A stretch of DNA of 64,000 nt, from assembly GCA_903923395.1 (NCBI GenBank), contig CAIXXM010000057.1, positions 33,765-97,764 of the forward strand. Reading direction: 5' to 3'. The position numbers and the translations under genes were made by a program. This document shows, in pieces, positions 1 to 7,954 of this stretch (the stretch's first letter is position 1; every line of letters starts with the position of its first letter). The stretch comes from an uncultured Acidobacteriia bacterium (GTDB lineage: Bacteria > Acidobacteriota > Terriglobia > Bryobacterales > Bryobacteraceae). The notes under the pieces were generated by a model that was not told where the DNA came from, did no database searches, and saw only the letters and a program-made list of their open reading frames with translations.

Positions 1-231
1 CGCGACATCTGAGCAGATCCCCACAGCCGCTTCCACCAGTTCCGGATCATTGCCGTCTTTCCGTGTGAGGCAGGGGCCGGAGGCTTCATTGAATGCGACG
101 CCGAACTTGGTCTGCGGCACGGAATTGACCATGGCTTCGTAGAGATCTTCCACGGTCTTGATGAAATGGCTCTGGCCGACAACGATATTCGTATCGGCCG
201 GGAAACGGAGCGCAACCGTTGTGAGCGTCAT
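1..231 (-). CDS. Adenosine-specific kinase family protein (partial, C-terminus off the window)
   Basis: Reading the complement from an ATG at 231 gives an open frame of 77 codons to the window edge. It contains VVGQSHFIKTVEDLYEA, FGVAFNEASGP and a later RKDGND block, which I recognise as the adenosine-specific kinase family (PF04008, small archaeal and bacterial proteins). The family is described as binding adenosine; its physiological role is poorly known. The start overlaps the stop of the upstream thioredoxin-like gene in an ATGA junction (228-231), so it is the last visible gene of the thiol-redox operon. The C-terminal half is missing only because the window ends. The family call rests on motif memory. 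Confidence 0.75.
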   Translation of the reverse strand, partial: MTLTTVALRFPADTNIVVGQSHFIKTVEDLYEAMVNSVPQTKFGVAFNEASGPCLTRKDGNDPELVEAAVGICSDVA

Positions 232-779
232 TCTGACTTCGCGCTCTTCTTTGCGGACGACACCACGGCAGGCTTCAGCAGCTTGTCGATTTCGGCCCGG
301 ATGTTCGCTTCCTCCGTGGCATTGTCCAGGAACTTCTCATCCCCGATCACCTGCTTGCGGATCATGCCCGTCTTGTCGATGAAGACGAGAATCGGCACAT
401 AATAGGGTTCGCTCGGCGACCATTGCAGAAACGAGGTAACCGCGAGCTCGTTGCTGTAACCGCAGGGGAATGCGATCTGAAATTGCTTGTTGAAGGCATC
501 AGATCTCATCACATCACCCTCATTGAAGACCGCGCCCAGAACTTGCACACCCTTGGCCGAGTAGTCCTTCGAGATCTTGTTCAGCAAGCCCGCGGTGTGC
601 TGGCAATGCGAACAAGTCGCATACATCAGCGCGAGCACGACCGGCTTGCCACGATACGCAGAGAGCAGCAATTGCTCACCGCTGGTCTTTTGAATGACAA
701 ACTCCGCTGCTTTGCGGGGAACGACCGGGGCAGCAGTCAGCAGTCCGGCCAGAATGAGGAGTCCAACGAGCTTCTTCAT
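228..779 (-). CDS. Secreted TlpA/peroxiredoxin-like thioredoxin-fold protein
   Basis: 183 residues. An N-terminal signal peptide (MKKLVGLLILAGLLTAAP) is followed by a thioredoxin fold of the AhpC-TSA/TlpA type. The active-site pair is Cys56-Ser-His-Cys59, and a YVPILVFID segment supplies the cis-proline strand. I start at 779 because the signal peptide follows directly and GGGAGA lies 5-7 bases upstream; the frame is open further upstream, but that part is not signal-like. It should act outside the cytoplasm as a thiol-disulfide reductase or oxidase. Its neighbours are a DsbA-like protein and a MauE-like membrane protein, so it is likely one partner in a periplasmic disulfide relay. The C-terminus is a short Lys/Ser-rich tail. 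Confidence 0.82.
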   Translation of the reverse strand: MKKLVGLLILAGLLTAAPVVPRKAAEFVIQKTSGEQLLLSAYRGKPVVLALMYATCSHCQHTAGLLNKISKDYSAKGVQVLGAVFNEGDVMRSDAFNKQFQIAFPCGYSNELAVTSFLQWSPSEPYYVPILVFIDKTGMIRKQVIGDEKFLDNATEEANIRAEIDKLLKPAVVSSAKKSAKSE

Positions 780-851
780 AACTTCTCCCAGTTTACGCGA
801 TGCAGGTCGCATAGAGGCAGCGAAAGAACAGCTCACCAGCGCCAGGTCGAG

Positions 852-1280
852 TTACCCATTTACCGGAGACGGCTTCGGTTTGAGAAACGCGAAGACCGTC
901 ACCGCGAGAGATAGCGCCAGCAGCGTGCCATCGCGCACCAGCGTCTTCGGCCCCAGCGCTTCCCCGGGCCCGAAACAGCCGCAATCAATCTGCAGGCCAA
1001 TCGCAAAAGAGCGCACCATCAACACGAAGAAAAAGCCCAGCAGTCCAGTGCAGACCAGTCCCACCCAGCGCAGCCACAAGCCGGAAAGTAACAGCAAACC
1101 AAGCAGCAATTCAAACCACGGCAATGTACGCGCGATCGGCTCAATCAGGTTCAATGGAACCACCTGATACGAGTTGATGGAAACAGCGAAAACCAGCCAC
1201 GGGGCATTCAGTTTCGTGTAAGCCGCGTAGAGGAAAACGATGCCGAGGATCAGACGCCCCGCAAGAAGTGCGCGCTTCAT
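852..1280 (-). CDS. MauE/DoxX-like membrane protein
   Basis: 142 residues with four predicted transmembrane helices: about 5-24, 55-70, 73-92 and 115-135. Before the last helix it carries DCGCFG (Cys100, Cys102), the signature of the MauE branch of the DoxX family. MauE is needed for methylamine dehydrogenase maturation and is thought to help in disulfide chemistry, much as VKOR/DsbB re-oxidise soluble partners. The ATG abuts the TAA of the DsbA-like gene with no gap, so they are co-transcribed. No methylamine dehydrogenase genes are visible. The likely role is membrane partner of the flanking thioredoxin-fold proteins, which is inference from context. Confidence 0.8.
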   Translation of the reverse strand: MKRALLAGRLILGIVFLYAAYTKLNAPWLVFAVSINSYQVVPLNLIEPIARTLPWFELLLGLLLLSGLWLRWVGLVCTGLLGFFFVLMVRSFAIGLQIDCGCFGPGEALGPKTLVRDGTLLALSLAVTVFAFLKPKPSPVNG

Positions 1281-1922
1281 TTACTTGGCGAGCTTCATGT
1301 CCAGGTACTGCTTGAGCAACTGGAACGGTGTATTCCCGCCGATCTGCTCGCGCTTGCCCTTATAGACGATTTCGAGCGTCGGGGTCTGGTTCACTGCATC
1401 CCGCTGTCCCTGCGCCACATCGGCCGTTGCGCCTTCATCGATTTTTGTGTCCGCCACCAGCGCCCGCAACTTCTGCATTTCACCCGGAGGCAGAACCTTG
1501 GCAATCGCACCATCCAGGTTGCCATTCTGCGACCATTCCATCTGCGTCTTGAAGATCTGCTCCGACACCAGATCATAGCGGCCCATGGTCCCGGCGCAAT
1601 TCGCCCACTTCGCGGCCTGTCTGGAGAACTTGTGCATGGGCAGCGGGAAATCCCGGTGGATGAGCTTCGCCTTGCCGGTCTTCACATACTCTTCCATCAA
1701 TTTCGGAAGGGTGTCGAGAAACATCACACGGCAGGAAGGGCACTCGTAATCCGTGTAGAGTTCCAGGGTCAGAGGCGCGGTGGGCGAGCCATATGTCTTA
1801 AACTTCTGGTCCCCGTAAGAAAACGCGGCCTTCTTGGGTTCCACAGGCTTGGGGTCCGCAGGCGCGGCAATCATGATGGAAGCAGCCGCGAGCGCGGCGG
1901 TGAGGAGCAGTGCGGTACGCAT
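1281..1922 (-). CDS. DsbA-like thiol-disulfide oxidoreductase
   Basis: 213 residues with a signal peptide at 1-20. A DsbA-type thioredoxin fold starts near residue 40 (YGSPTAPLTLELYTDYECPSC), with the active-site pair at Cys61 and Cys64 and the HRDFPLPMH segment typical of DsbA-like DUF proteins. The cis-proline loop is NQTPTLEI. I chose the ATG at 1922 because the signal sequence begins there; the longer frame upstream is not secretory. It is the first gene of a minus-strand operon with the MauE-like and TlpA-like genes. Expected function: oxidation or isomerisation of exported protein thiols. Confidence 0.85.
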   Translation of the reverse strand: MRTALLLTAALAAASIMIAAPADPKPVEPKKAAFSYGDQKFKTYGSPTAPLTLELYTDYECPSCRVMFLDTLPKLMEEYVKTGKAKLIHRDFPLPMHKFSRQAAKWANCAGTMGRYDLVSEQIFKTQMEWSQNGNLDGAIAKVLPPGEMQKLRALVADTKIDEGATADVAQGQRDAVNQTPTLEIVYKGKREQIGGNTPFQLLKQYLDMKLAK

Positions 1923-1999
1923 CACTCCTATTATGGACACATCCGGCTGCGCCGTGGAAAACACTGGCAGCGGCAGCGACTGACTCCTATCATGAACAT
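1923..1999. promoter_or_regulatory. Divergent promoter region between the DsbA-like gene and rnr
   Basis: This 77-base gap separates the minus-strand thiol-redox operon from plus-strand rnr. Promoters for both directions must lie in it or in the flanking coding sequence. I see no clear -35/-10 pair and no inverted repeat. Confidence 0.4.
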
Positions 2000-4291
2000 A
2001 TGAACGATGCCGCGCTGCTCGACCACATCGCAAAGCAGCCCAAGGGCCGGACCAGCCTCAAACACCTCTTCAAAGAACTCCGGGTCAAAGGGGATGAGCG
2101 CCAGGCCGTGGAAGAAGCGCTGGAGCGACTCACGGAAACCGGCGACATCATCGCTCTCCGCAATGGTCACTTTGAAGCCACCGCCGCCAGCCGGGAATTC
2201 GTGGTTGGCCGCGTCACGCTTCATCGCGATGGCTACGGCTTTCTGGTTCCTGACCGTCCTGTTCCCGGCATGAAAGGCGATGTCTTTCTCGGACGGGATT
2301 CCATCCGTGGTGCCATGCATGGCGACCGCGCCATCGCCCGCATCATCTTCTTCACGGGGCGTGACGGCCGCGCGGAAGGCGAGATCTTCCGCATCCTGCG
2401 CCGCGCGCATCCCACGGTCGTCGGTGAATTCCGCATCACGCGCAGAGGTTTCCGCGTCGTCCCCTTTGATGAACGCATGCGCGACTGGGTCGAAATCCCG
2501 GAAGAGTTCGCCATTCCCCCGGCAACCGCGCAACACGACCGCATCGGAACCAGCGCGATTGAGATCCATGACCCGCAGGATCTTGACGGCATGATCGTCA
2601 ACGCCGAAGTGCTCGATTATGGGGACGACGGCGAGGGTCCTGTGGGCCGGGTCATCGAAGTGCTCGGGCATCCAGACGACTTCGGGATCGATGTCGAAAT
2701 CATCATCCGCAAATTCCACATTCCGCACCGCTTCCCGGACGATGTAATCGCGCAGGCAAAAGCGGTACCCGGCTCCATCTCAGACGAGGAATTGCAGGAC
2801 CGCCGCGACTTCCGCGGCCTGCCCATCGTCACCATCGACGGCGAAACAGCCCGGGACTTCGACGACGCCGTTCTGGTAGACCGGCTTCCGAACGGCCACT
2901 ACGCACTGCAAGTCCACATCGCCGACGTCAGTCATTACATCCAGCCCGGCACACCCATCGACAAAGAAGCGCGGCTGCGCGGCACCAGCGTCTACTTTCC
3001 TGACCGCGCCGTACCCATGCTGCCTTTTGAACTCTCGACCGATATCTGTTCTCTGAAACCGCAGGTCGACCGGTTGGTGGTCTCCGCCCTCATCGAATTC
3101 GACCGCCAGGGTGACCCTGTCCAATACGAATTCTGCCGTGGCGTCATCCGCAGTGCCGAACGGATGACTTACACGAACGTGCATAAGATCCTGGAGGGCG
3201 ACGCCGAACAAAGGGAGCGTTACGCGCCTCTGGTGGAACGCTTCGAATTGATGCAGGAACTGGCCCAAATCCTAACCCGGAAGCGCTACCGGCGCGGCTC
3301 CATTGATTTTGATTTGCCCGAACCAGTGATTGAGTTCGACGCCGAAGGGGCCATGACCGGCGTTTCCCGCGGCCCGCGCACCATGGCCAACCGCATCATT
3401 GAAGAGTTCATGCTGGCGGCGAATGAAGCCGTGGCCAGCCATCTCGATGCCACGGGGCATGCCTCGGTCTACCGCATCCACGAGCAGCCCGACCCCAAGC
3501 GCGTGCTTGAATTCGAAGATGTAGCGGCGCAATTCGGTTATTCGCTCGGCGAAGGTCCTGTGCCCGTCATCAAGCACCGCGTGAAAGAACGCAAGGCGCA
3601 CGGGCGCGTGGAATACAAAGAAATCATCACGCCGGGGGAAATGAAGATTGCCTCGAAGGGCTATCAGAAACTGGTGGCGAAGATCGAAGGCAAGCCGGAA
3701 GAACGCATCCTCAGCTATCTCATGCTGCGGTCGCTGAAACAGGCCCGCTACAGCGAACGCAACACCGGCCACTTTGCGCTCGCAGCCACCCACTATACCC
3801 ACTTCACGTCGCCCATCCGCCGCTATCCTGACCTCATCATCCACCGGCTGCTGACCGCCTCTCTTGCCGGTAAGACTTACTCGACGGAGACGGAACTGAA
3901 GATGATCTCCGAAGAGTGTTCCACCACGGAACGCATTGCCGCGGAAGCCGAACGTGAACTCGTGGAATGGAAGAAAGCCAAGTTCATGGAGGAACGCGTG
4001 GGTGAGCGTTTCGAAGGCATGATCATCAGCACCGCGAAGTACGGCATGTTTGTAGAATTGGCTGACCTGTTCGTGGAAGGCCTGGTGCCCATTGATACGT
4101 TGCCTGACGATCAATACATGTATCAGGAGAAGGTGCGTAAGATCGTCGGCCACAGGACCAAGCGCGAATTCTCCATCGGTGACCGCATCGAAGTTACGCT
4201 GGACCGCGTGGACCCCATCGAGCGCAAGCTGCAATTCTCCCTGTGGGAGCCGCGCCAACCGGGCAAGAAGAAGAATAAGTACCGGCAATGA
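2000..4291 (+). CDS. rnr: Ribonuclease R (RNB-family 3'-5' exoribonuclease)
   Basis: 763 residues with the normal RNase R order: N-terminal winged helix (about 1-65), cold-shock/OB domains (about 70-230), RNB catalytic domain (about 255-600) and C-terminal S1 domain (about 660-750). The catalytic aspartates form the block D280-x5-D286-x-D288-D289, followed by VHIADVSHY. HFTSPIRRYPDL marks the end of the RNB domain. The enzyme degrades structured RNA processively in the cytoplasm. A basic insert around 540-580 (KHRVKERKAHGRVEYKE) is not in E. coli RNase R and may be lineage-specific. The ATG at 2000 begins the winged helix; an upstream in-frame ATG would add unrelated sequence. Its stop overlaps the next gene in an ATGA junction. 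Confidence 0.95.
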   Translation: MNDAALLDHIAKQPKGRTSLKHLFKELRVKGDERQAVEEALERLTETGDIIALRNGHFEATAASREFVVGRVTLHRDGYGFLVPDRPVPGMKGDVFLGRDSIRGAMHGDRAIARIIFFTGRDGRAEGEIFRILRRAHPTVVGEFRITRRGFRVVPFDERMRDWVEIPEEFAIPPATAQHDRIGTSAIEIHDPQDLDGMIVNAEVLDYGDDGEGPVGRVIEVLGHPDDFGIDVEIIIRKFHIPHRFPDDVIAQAKAVPGSISDEELQDRRDFRGLPIVTIDGETARDFDDAVLVDRLPNGHYALQVHIADVSHYIQPGTPIDKEARLRGTSVYFPDRAVPMLPFELSTDICSLKPQVDRLVVSALIEFDRQGDPVQYEFCRGVIRSAERMTYTNVHKILEGDAEQRERYAPLVERFELMQELAQILTRKRYRRGSIDFDLPEPVIEFDAEGAMTGVSRGPRTMANRIIEEFMLAANEAVASHLDATGHASVYRIHEQPDPKRVLEFEDVAAQFGYSLGEGPVPVIKHRVKERKAHGRVEYKEIITPGEMKIASKGYQKLVAKIEGKPEERILSYLMLRSLKQARYSERNTGHFALAATHYTHFTSPIRRYPDLIIHRLLTASLAGKTYSTETELKMISEECSTTERIAAEAERELVEWKKAKFMEERVGERFEGMIISTAKYGMFVELADLFVEGLVPIDTLPDDQYMYQEKVRKIVGHRTKREFSIGDRIEVTLDRVDPIERKLQFSLWEPRQPGKKKNKYRQ

Positions 4292-4647
4292 AGCAACTGG
4301 AGCGGCGCATCCTGCGGGAGGATTCGAAACCCAATGACGTCCGCGATGCGGCTTTCCGTCGCGTCATCCGGTCGATTCCAAAGGGGAAAGTCTCGACTTA
4401 TGGCGCTGTGGCAGCCGCCGCCGGTTATCCCCTGCACCACAGGGCCGTGGCGCGCCTGCTGCGTATGTCCCCTGCCGGCAGTTTGCCCTGGCAGCGGATC
4501 TTAGGTGCAGGTGGCGAGATAAAGGTCCCGTTTGAAGGAGCCGCAGAGCAACGTTTGTTGCTCACCATGGAGGGTGTTACTTTCCACGGCCGGCGCGTGG
4601 ATATGAAGAAACATGAGCACCAGTTCAAGACCTGGGAACTGGAGTGA
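4288..4647 (+). CDS. Alkyltransferase-like protein (ATL; MGMT-family DNA-binding protein without the acceptor Cys)
   Basis: 119 residues, equivalent to the C-terminal DNA-binding domain of O6-methylguanine-DNA methyltransferase. It has the helix-turn-helix (GKVSTYGAVAAAAG) and the HRAVARLL arginine-finger region. The alkyl-acceptor motif PCHR is replaced by P67-W68-Q69-R70, so the nucleophilic cysteine is a tryptophan, as in characterised ATL proteins. ATLs bind and flip O6-alkylguanine and hand the lesion to nucleotide excision repair instead of repairing it. The GAGGEI segment after the motif fits the fold. The gene overlaps rnr by four bases and is probably translationally coupled. It converges on the terC-like gene. 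Confidence 0.88.
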   Translation: MKQLERRILREDSKPNDVRDAAFRRVIRSIPKGKVSTYGAVAAAAGYPLHHRAVARLLRMSPAGSLPWQRILGAGGEIKVPFEGAAEQRLLLTMEGVTFHGRRVDMKKHEHQFKTWELE

Positions 4648-4648
4648 C

Positions 4649-5293
4649 TTATAACTTCTTGCCGCGCTTGGCGAGCAGCCATCCCAGCAAAACCACGCCA
4701 CCTGCGCATGCTGCTTCCACGGCGAGGGTGATTTCATGGGAGATATGGAAGTCCGCCAGAATCATTTCTCCGCCGACTTGCCCCAGAATCGCGGCCCCCA
4801 GATAGATGATGACCGGAAAACGGTCCATGAGCCGGGATACGATGTCACTGGTAAAGACGACGAACGTGATACTCAGGGCCAGGCCGAAGATCAGCAGGCG
4901 CAAGTCCCCTTTGGACGCGGCCGCCACGGCCAGGATGTTATCGAGGGACATGGTGATATCCGCCACCAGAATCAACCAAACCGCCTGCCACAAAGTGGTT
5001 GCTGTTTTTCCGGGCTGCAGATGTTCGGCCGCATCGGCAAGTAACTTCACCGCGATCCAAAGCACCATAGCTCCGCCCACCAGCCGCAGATAGGGTAAGC
5101 CAAGCAACTTCGCGGCGAAGAACGTCAAGATGATTCGCAGCAGAACGGCCACGCCGGCTCCGGCGATGATGCCCTGCCTCCGCTGCGCTGGTGGCAAGCC
5201 GCGTACAGCCATCGCGATGAGCACCGCATTGTCCCCGGCGAGCAGGACATCCACCAGCACTACTTTCAAGCCGCGCACCAGAAAATCAATCAT
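4649..5293 (-). CDS. TerC/YjbE-family integral membrane protein
   Basis: 214 residues with about seven hydrophobic segments. Two conserved acidic motifs lie in the membrane: LLAGDNAVLIAMA near residue 20 and DITMSLDNILAVAA near 110. Their DN pairs are the hallmark of TerC-family proteins. Members are linked to metal (Mn) efflux and to loading of exported metalloproteins; the YjbE branch often sits by a Mn riboswitch, but none is visible here. The start overlaps the folC stop by four bases (5290-5293), so it follows folC on one message. The substrate is unknown. Confidence 0.85.
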   Translation of the reverse strand: MIDFLVRGLKVVLVDVLLAGDNAVLIAMAVRGLPPAQRRQGIIAGAGVAVLLRIILTFFAAKLLGLPYLRLVGGAMVLWIAVKLLADAAEHLQPGKTATTLWQAVWLILVADITMSLDNILAVAAASKGDLRLLIFGLALSITFVVFTSDIVSRLMDRFPVIIYLGAAILGQVGGEMILADFHISHEITLAVEAACAGGVVLLGWLLAKRGKKL

Positions 5294-6540
5294 GCGAAGA
5301 TCTCCAAGGCTTCCCCTGCAAGGTAAAGCGAACCGGTGATGAACGTGGTCATGGGAGTTTCCGCCGCAAGGTCCAGGGCTTCGCGAAGATTCGCCGTTAC
5401 GCGGATAGACGGATGATCGAGAGTTTCCAGCAGTGCTTCCGGATGCACCGCTCTCGGCTGCTTCGGAGCAGTCAGGATGACTTCCGCCGCCAGGGGGAAA
5501 AGTGTATTGGTGACCTCTTCCACGGCTTTATCCCGCATGGCCCCGAAGATGATCCGCACCGGGCTCGAATGAAAGAATTCCTGAATGTATGCCGCCAAAG
5601 CCCGCGCGCCCGCCGGATTGTGGGCACCATCCACAATGACCCGCGGCGCAGACTGCAACTCCTGCAAACGCCCGGGCCACTTCGCCAGGGCAATTCCCTC
5701 CCGGATTTGCACCGGACTGAGACCGAACAGTTCCAAAGCTGTTGCCGCCGTACGCGCATTGTCCACCTGATGAGCGCCGGCCAGCGGACAAAATAGTTCC
5801 ACGCCATCGAGCACAAAATGCGTGCCCCTGGCGTCCGCCCGCACCTTCTCAACGGAACGCTGCCCCGCCCGCGAAACTGGACAGCCCAGGAGTTCCGCCC
5901 TGGCCCCCAGCACCGCAAGTGCTTCCGGGCGCTGCGAAGAGAACACCGCCGGAACGCCGGTCTTGAGAATCCCCGCCTTTTCGCCCGCAATACTTTCGAT
6001 ACTCGACCCCAGGAATGCCTCGTGGTCAAAGTCAACAGGCGTGATGACGGAAATCTCCGGCACCACAACATTCGTGGCGTCCAGCCTGCCGCCTAAACCG
6101 GTTTCGAGTACCACAACATCCACAGCCGCTTCGGCGAAAATCAAAAACGCCATCGCGGTGACGGTCTCAAAGAACGAAGGGTGATTGTCAATCACACCTT
6201 CCGCCAGCAATTCCTCCGCGGCGGCGTGAACGTTGTCAAAAGCTCCTGTCCAGATCTCCTCCGCAACGGGTTTGCCGTTGATCTGAATGCGCTCGGTGGG
6301 AGAGACCAAATGCGGCGAAGTATACAGGCCCGTGTGATAGCCCGCGTGCACCAAAGCAGCCGAGATCATGGCACAGGTCGAGCCCTTGCCATTCGTCCCG
6401 GCGACGTGAATGAACTTGGTTTTGGTCTGTGGAGAGCCAAGCCAGCGAAGCAACAGCCGGATCCGCTCAAGGTCCCACTTGACCGTCTTGAGTTCCGGTC
6501 CCAGCTGAAATAGATACTGGACGGACTCAGCGAAGGTCAT
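5290..6540 (-). CDS. folC: Bifunctional folylpolyglutamate synthase/dihydrofolate synthase
   Basis: 416 residues of the Mur-ligase superfamily. The ATP P-loop is GTNGKGST (48-55), followed by TSPHLVSPTERIQI and LETGLGGRLDATN, both diagnostic for FolC. A C-terminal Mur-ligase domain carries IVDGAHNPAGARAL. The cytosolic enzyme adds glutamate to dihydropteroate and to reduced folates. The length is normal. The gene overlaps accD upstream and the terC-like gene downstream, each by four bases. The accD-folC pairing is common in bacteria. Confidence 0.95.
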   Translation of the reverse strand: MTFAESVQYLFQLGPELKTVKWDLERIRLLLRWLGSPQTKTKFIHVAGTNGKGSTCAMISAALVHAGYHTGLYTSPHLVSPTERIQINGKPVAEEIWTGAFDNVHAAAEELLAEGVIDNHPSFFETVTAMAFLIFAEAAVDVVVLETGLGGRLDATNVVVPEISVITPVDFDHEAFLGSSIESIAGEKAGILKTGVPAVFSSQRPEALAVLGARAELLGCPVSRAGQRSVEKVRADARGTHFVLDGVELFCPLAGAHQVDNARTAATALELFGLSPVQIREGIALAKWPGRLQELQSAPRVIVDGAHNPAGARALAAYIQEFFHSSPVRIIFGAMRDKAVEEVTNTLFPLAAEVILTAPKQPRAVHPEALLETLDHPSIRVTANLREALDLAAETPMTTFITGSLYLAGEALEIFA

Positions 6541-7415
6541 GCAGCGGCGGCTTCGACCGGCCCGACAAGCAATTCAAACATGTTCGCCAGATAGGCCCGC
6601 ATTTCCCCGCGCTGCACCACCGCATCCAGCATGCCGTGCTTCAGCAGGAACTCACTGCGCTGGAAGCCTTCGGGCAATTTCTGGCGGATGGTCTGTTCGA
6701 TAACACGCGGCCCCGCGAAACCAATCAAGGCGCCGGGTTCGGCGATATTCAAATCGCCCAGCATCGCAAAGCTCGCTGTGACGCCGCCGGTTGTGGGATC
6801 GGTCAGCACGCTCACATACGGCACACGCGCCTCATCCAAACGCATCAAGGCTGCGGAGATTTTCGCCATCTGCATCAGGCTGACGGCCCCCTCCTGCATG
6901 CGCGCGCCACCGGAGGCGGAAACAACGATCAACGGTGCCTGATCCGCAATCGCGCGTTCCACCGCCCTCGTGATCTTTTCTCCAACCACGGCACCCATGC
7001 TGCCGCCGATGAACTTCGGCTCCATGGCGCAGATGTGTACTTTTCTACCCAGGAGCAACCCCGTACCGGAAATCAGAGCATCCCGCAACCCGGTAGCGGC
7101 CTGCATGAGTTCCAACCGCTCGGCGTAAGGCTTGCTGTCCACAAACTTCAGCGGATCAGACGACGCGAGTTCCTTGTCATGTTCCTCGTAAACCCCGTCA
7201 TCGAAAAGGTACGCCAGGCGGGTTCGGGCATCAATGCGGAAGTGATAGCTGCACTTGGAGCACACGTTGAACGTCGCTTCCAAGTCTTTCTTCCAGATGA
7301 TCTCCCTGCAGCCATCGCATTTGATCCACAACCCTTCGGTGCGGACCGTGCGCTCGGAGGAATCCTCTGCCGTCGGCTTCTGTTTGTCTTCGGTGCTGCG
7401 TTTGAACCAGGCCAT
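6537..7415 (-). CDS. accD: Acetyl-CoA carboxylase carboxyltransferase subunit beta
   Basis: 292 residues. An N-terminal zinc ribbon (Cys33, Cys36, Cys52, Cys55) is followed by the crotonase-like carboxyltransferase fold with SASGGARMQEGA, LTDPTTGGVTASFA and FAGPRVIEQT. With AccA it moves the carboxyl group from biotin to acetyl-CoA, the committed step of fatty acid synthesis. accA is not in the window. The start fits the usual N-terminal MAWFKR. It is first in the accD-folC-terC unit. An AccD-translation autoregulatory site, known in E. coli, cannot be judged from sequence alone. Confidence 0.95.
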   Translation of the reverse strand: MAWFKRSTEDKQKPTAEDSSERTVRTEGLWIKCDGCREIIWKKDLEATFNVCSKCSYHFRIDARTRLAYLFDDGVYEEHDKELASSDPLKFVDSKPYAERLELMQAATGLRDALISGTGLLLGRKVHICAMEPKFIGGSMGAVVGEKITRAVERAIADQAPLIVVSASGGARMQEGAVSLMQMAKISAALMRLDEARVPYVSVLTDPTTGGVTASFAMLGDLNIAEPGALIGFAGPRVIEQTIRQKLPEGFQRSEFLLKHGMLDAVVQRGEMRAYLANMFELLVGPVEAAAA

Positions 7416-7465
7416 GAGTGAGTGAAGTTCCCATTGTATCGGAACGGGCCGTACACTAACGGTTT

Positions 7466-7954
7466 ATGCCGAGTGTTGAGATTGTCCGCGCCACAGTGGA
7501 ACACGTTCCCGTCATCTTTGAAATGATCCAGGGCCTTGCCGAGTATGAAAAACTCGCTCACATGGTCAGCGCCACGGAAGAGGGTCTGCGCAAAACTCTC
7601 TTTGGGGACCGCCCGGCTGCTGAAGTCCTGCTGGCGCGGGCGGATGGCGTCTGGGCTGGCTTTTGCCTTTTCTTCCAGAACTACTCGACCTTCCTCGGCA
7701 AACCCGGTCTCTATCTGGAAGATCTTTTCGTGAAGCCGGAATTCCGCGGACAAGGCATCGGCTTCGTCCTGCTGCAGGAATTGGCGAAGTCGGCTGTGGC
7801 ACGGGAATGCGGCCGGGTGGAATGGTCCGTTCTGGATTGGAACGAACCCTCCATCGAGTTCTACAAAAAGCTGGGTGCAGTGCCCATGGATGAGTGGACC
7901 ACCTACCGGCTTACTGGTGAGGCGCTGCTGCGCCTGTCGAGGGTGCAGCCGTAG
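7466..7954 (+). CDS. GNAT-family N-acetyltransferase (SSAT-like)
   Basis: 162 residues. It has the acetyl-CoA-binding motif A around EDLFVKPEFRGQGIG (about 84-98) and the C-terminal strand NEPSIEFYKKLGA. The early AEYEKL block and overall layout resemble spermidine/spermine and thialysine acetyltransferases, so an amine substrate is plausible but unproven. The gene diverges from accD. Its 3' end overlaps the 3' end of the convergent cytochrome/monooxygenase gene by 44 bases. Confidence 0.85.
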   Translation: MPSVEIVRATVEHVPVIFEMIQGLAEYEKLAHMVSATEEGLRKTLFGDRPAAEVLLARADGVWAGFCLFFQNYSTFLGKPGLYLEDLFVKPEFRGQGIGFVLLQELAKSAVARECGRVEWSVLDWNEPSIEFYKKLGAVPMDEWTTYRLTGEALLRLSRVQP

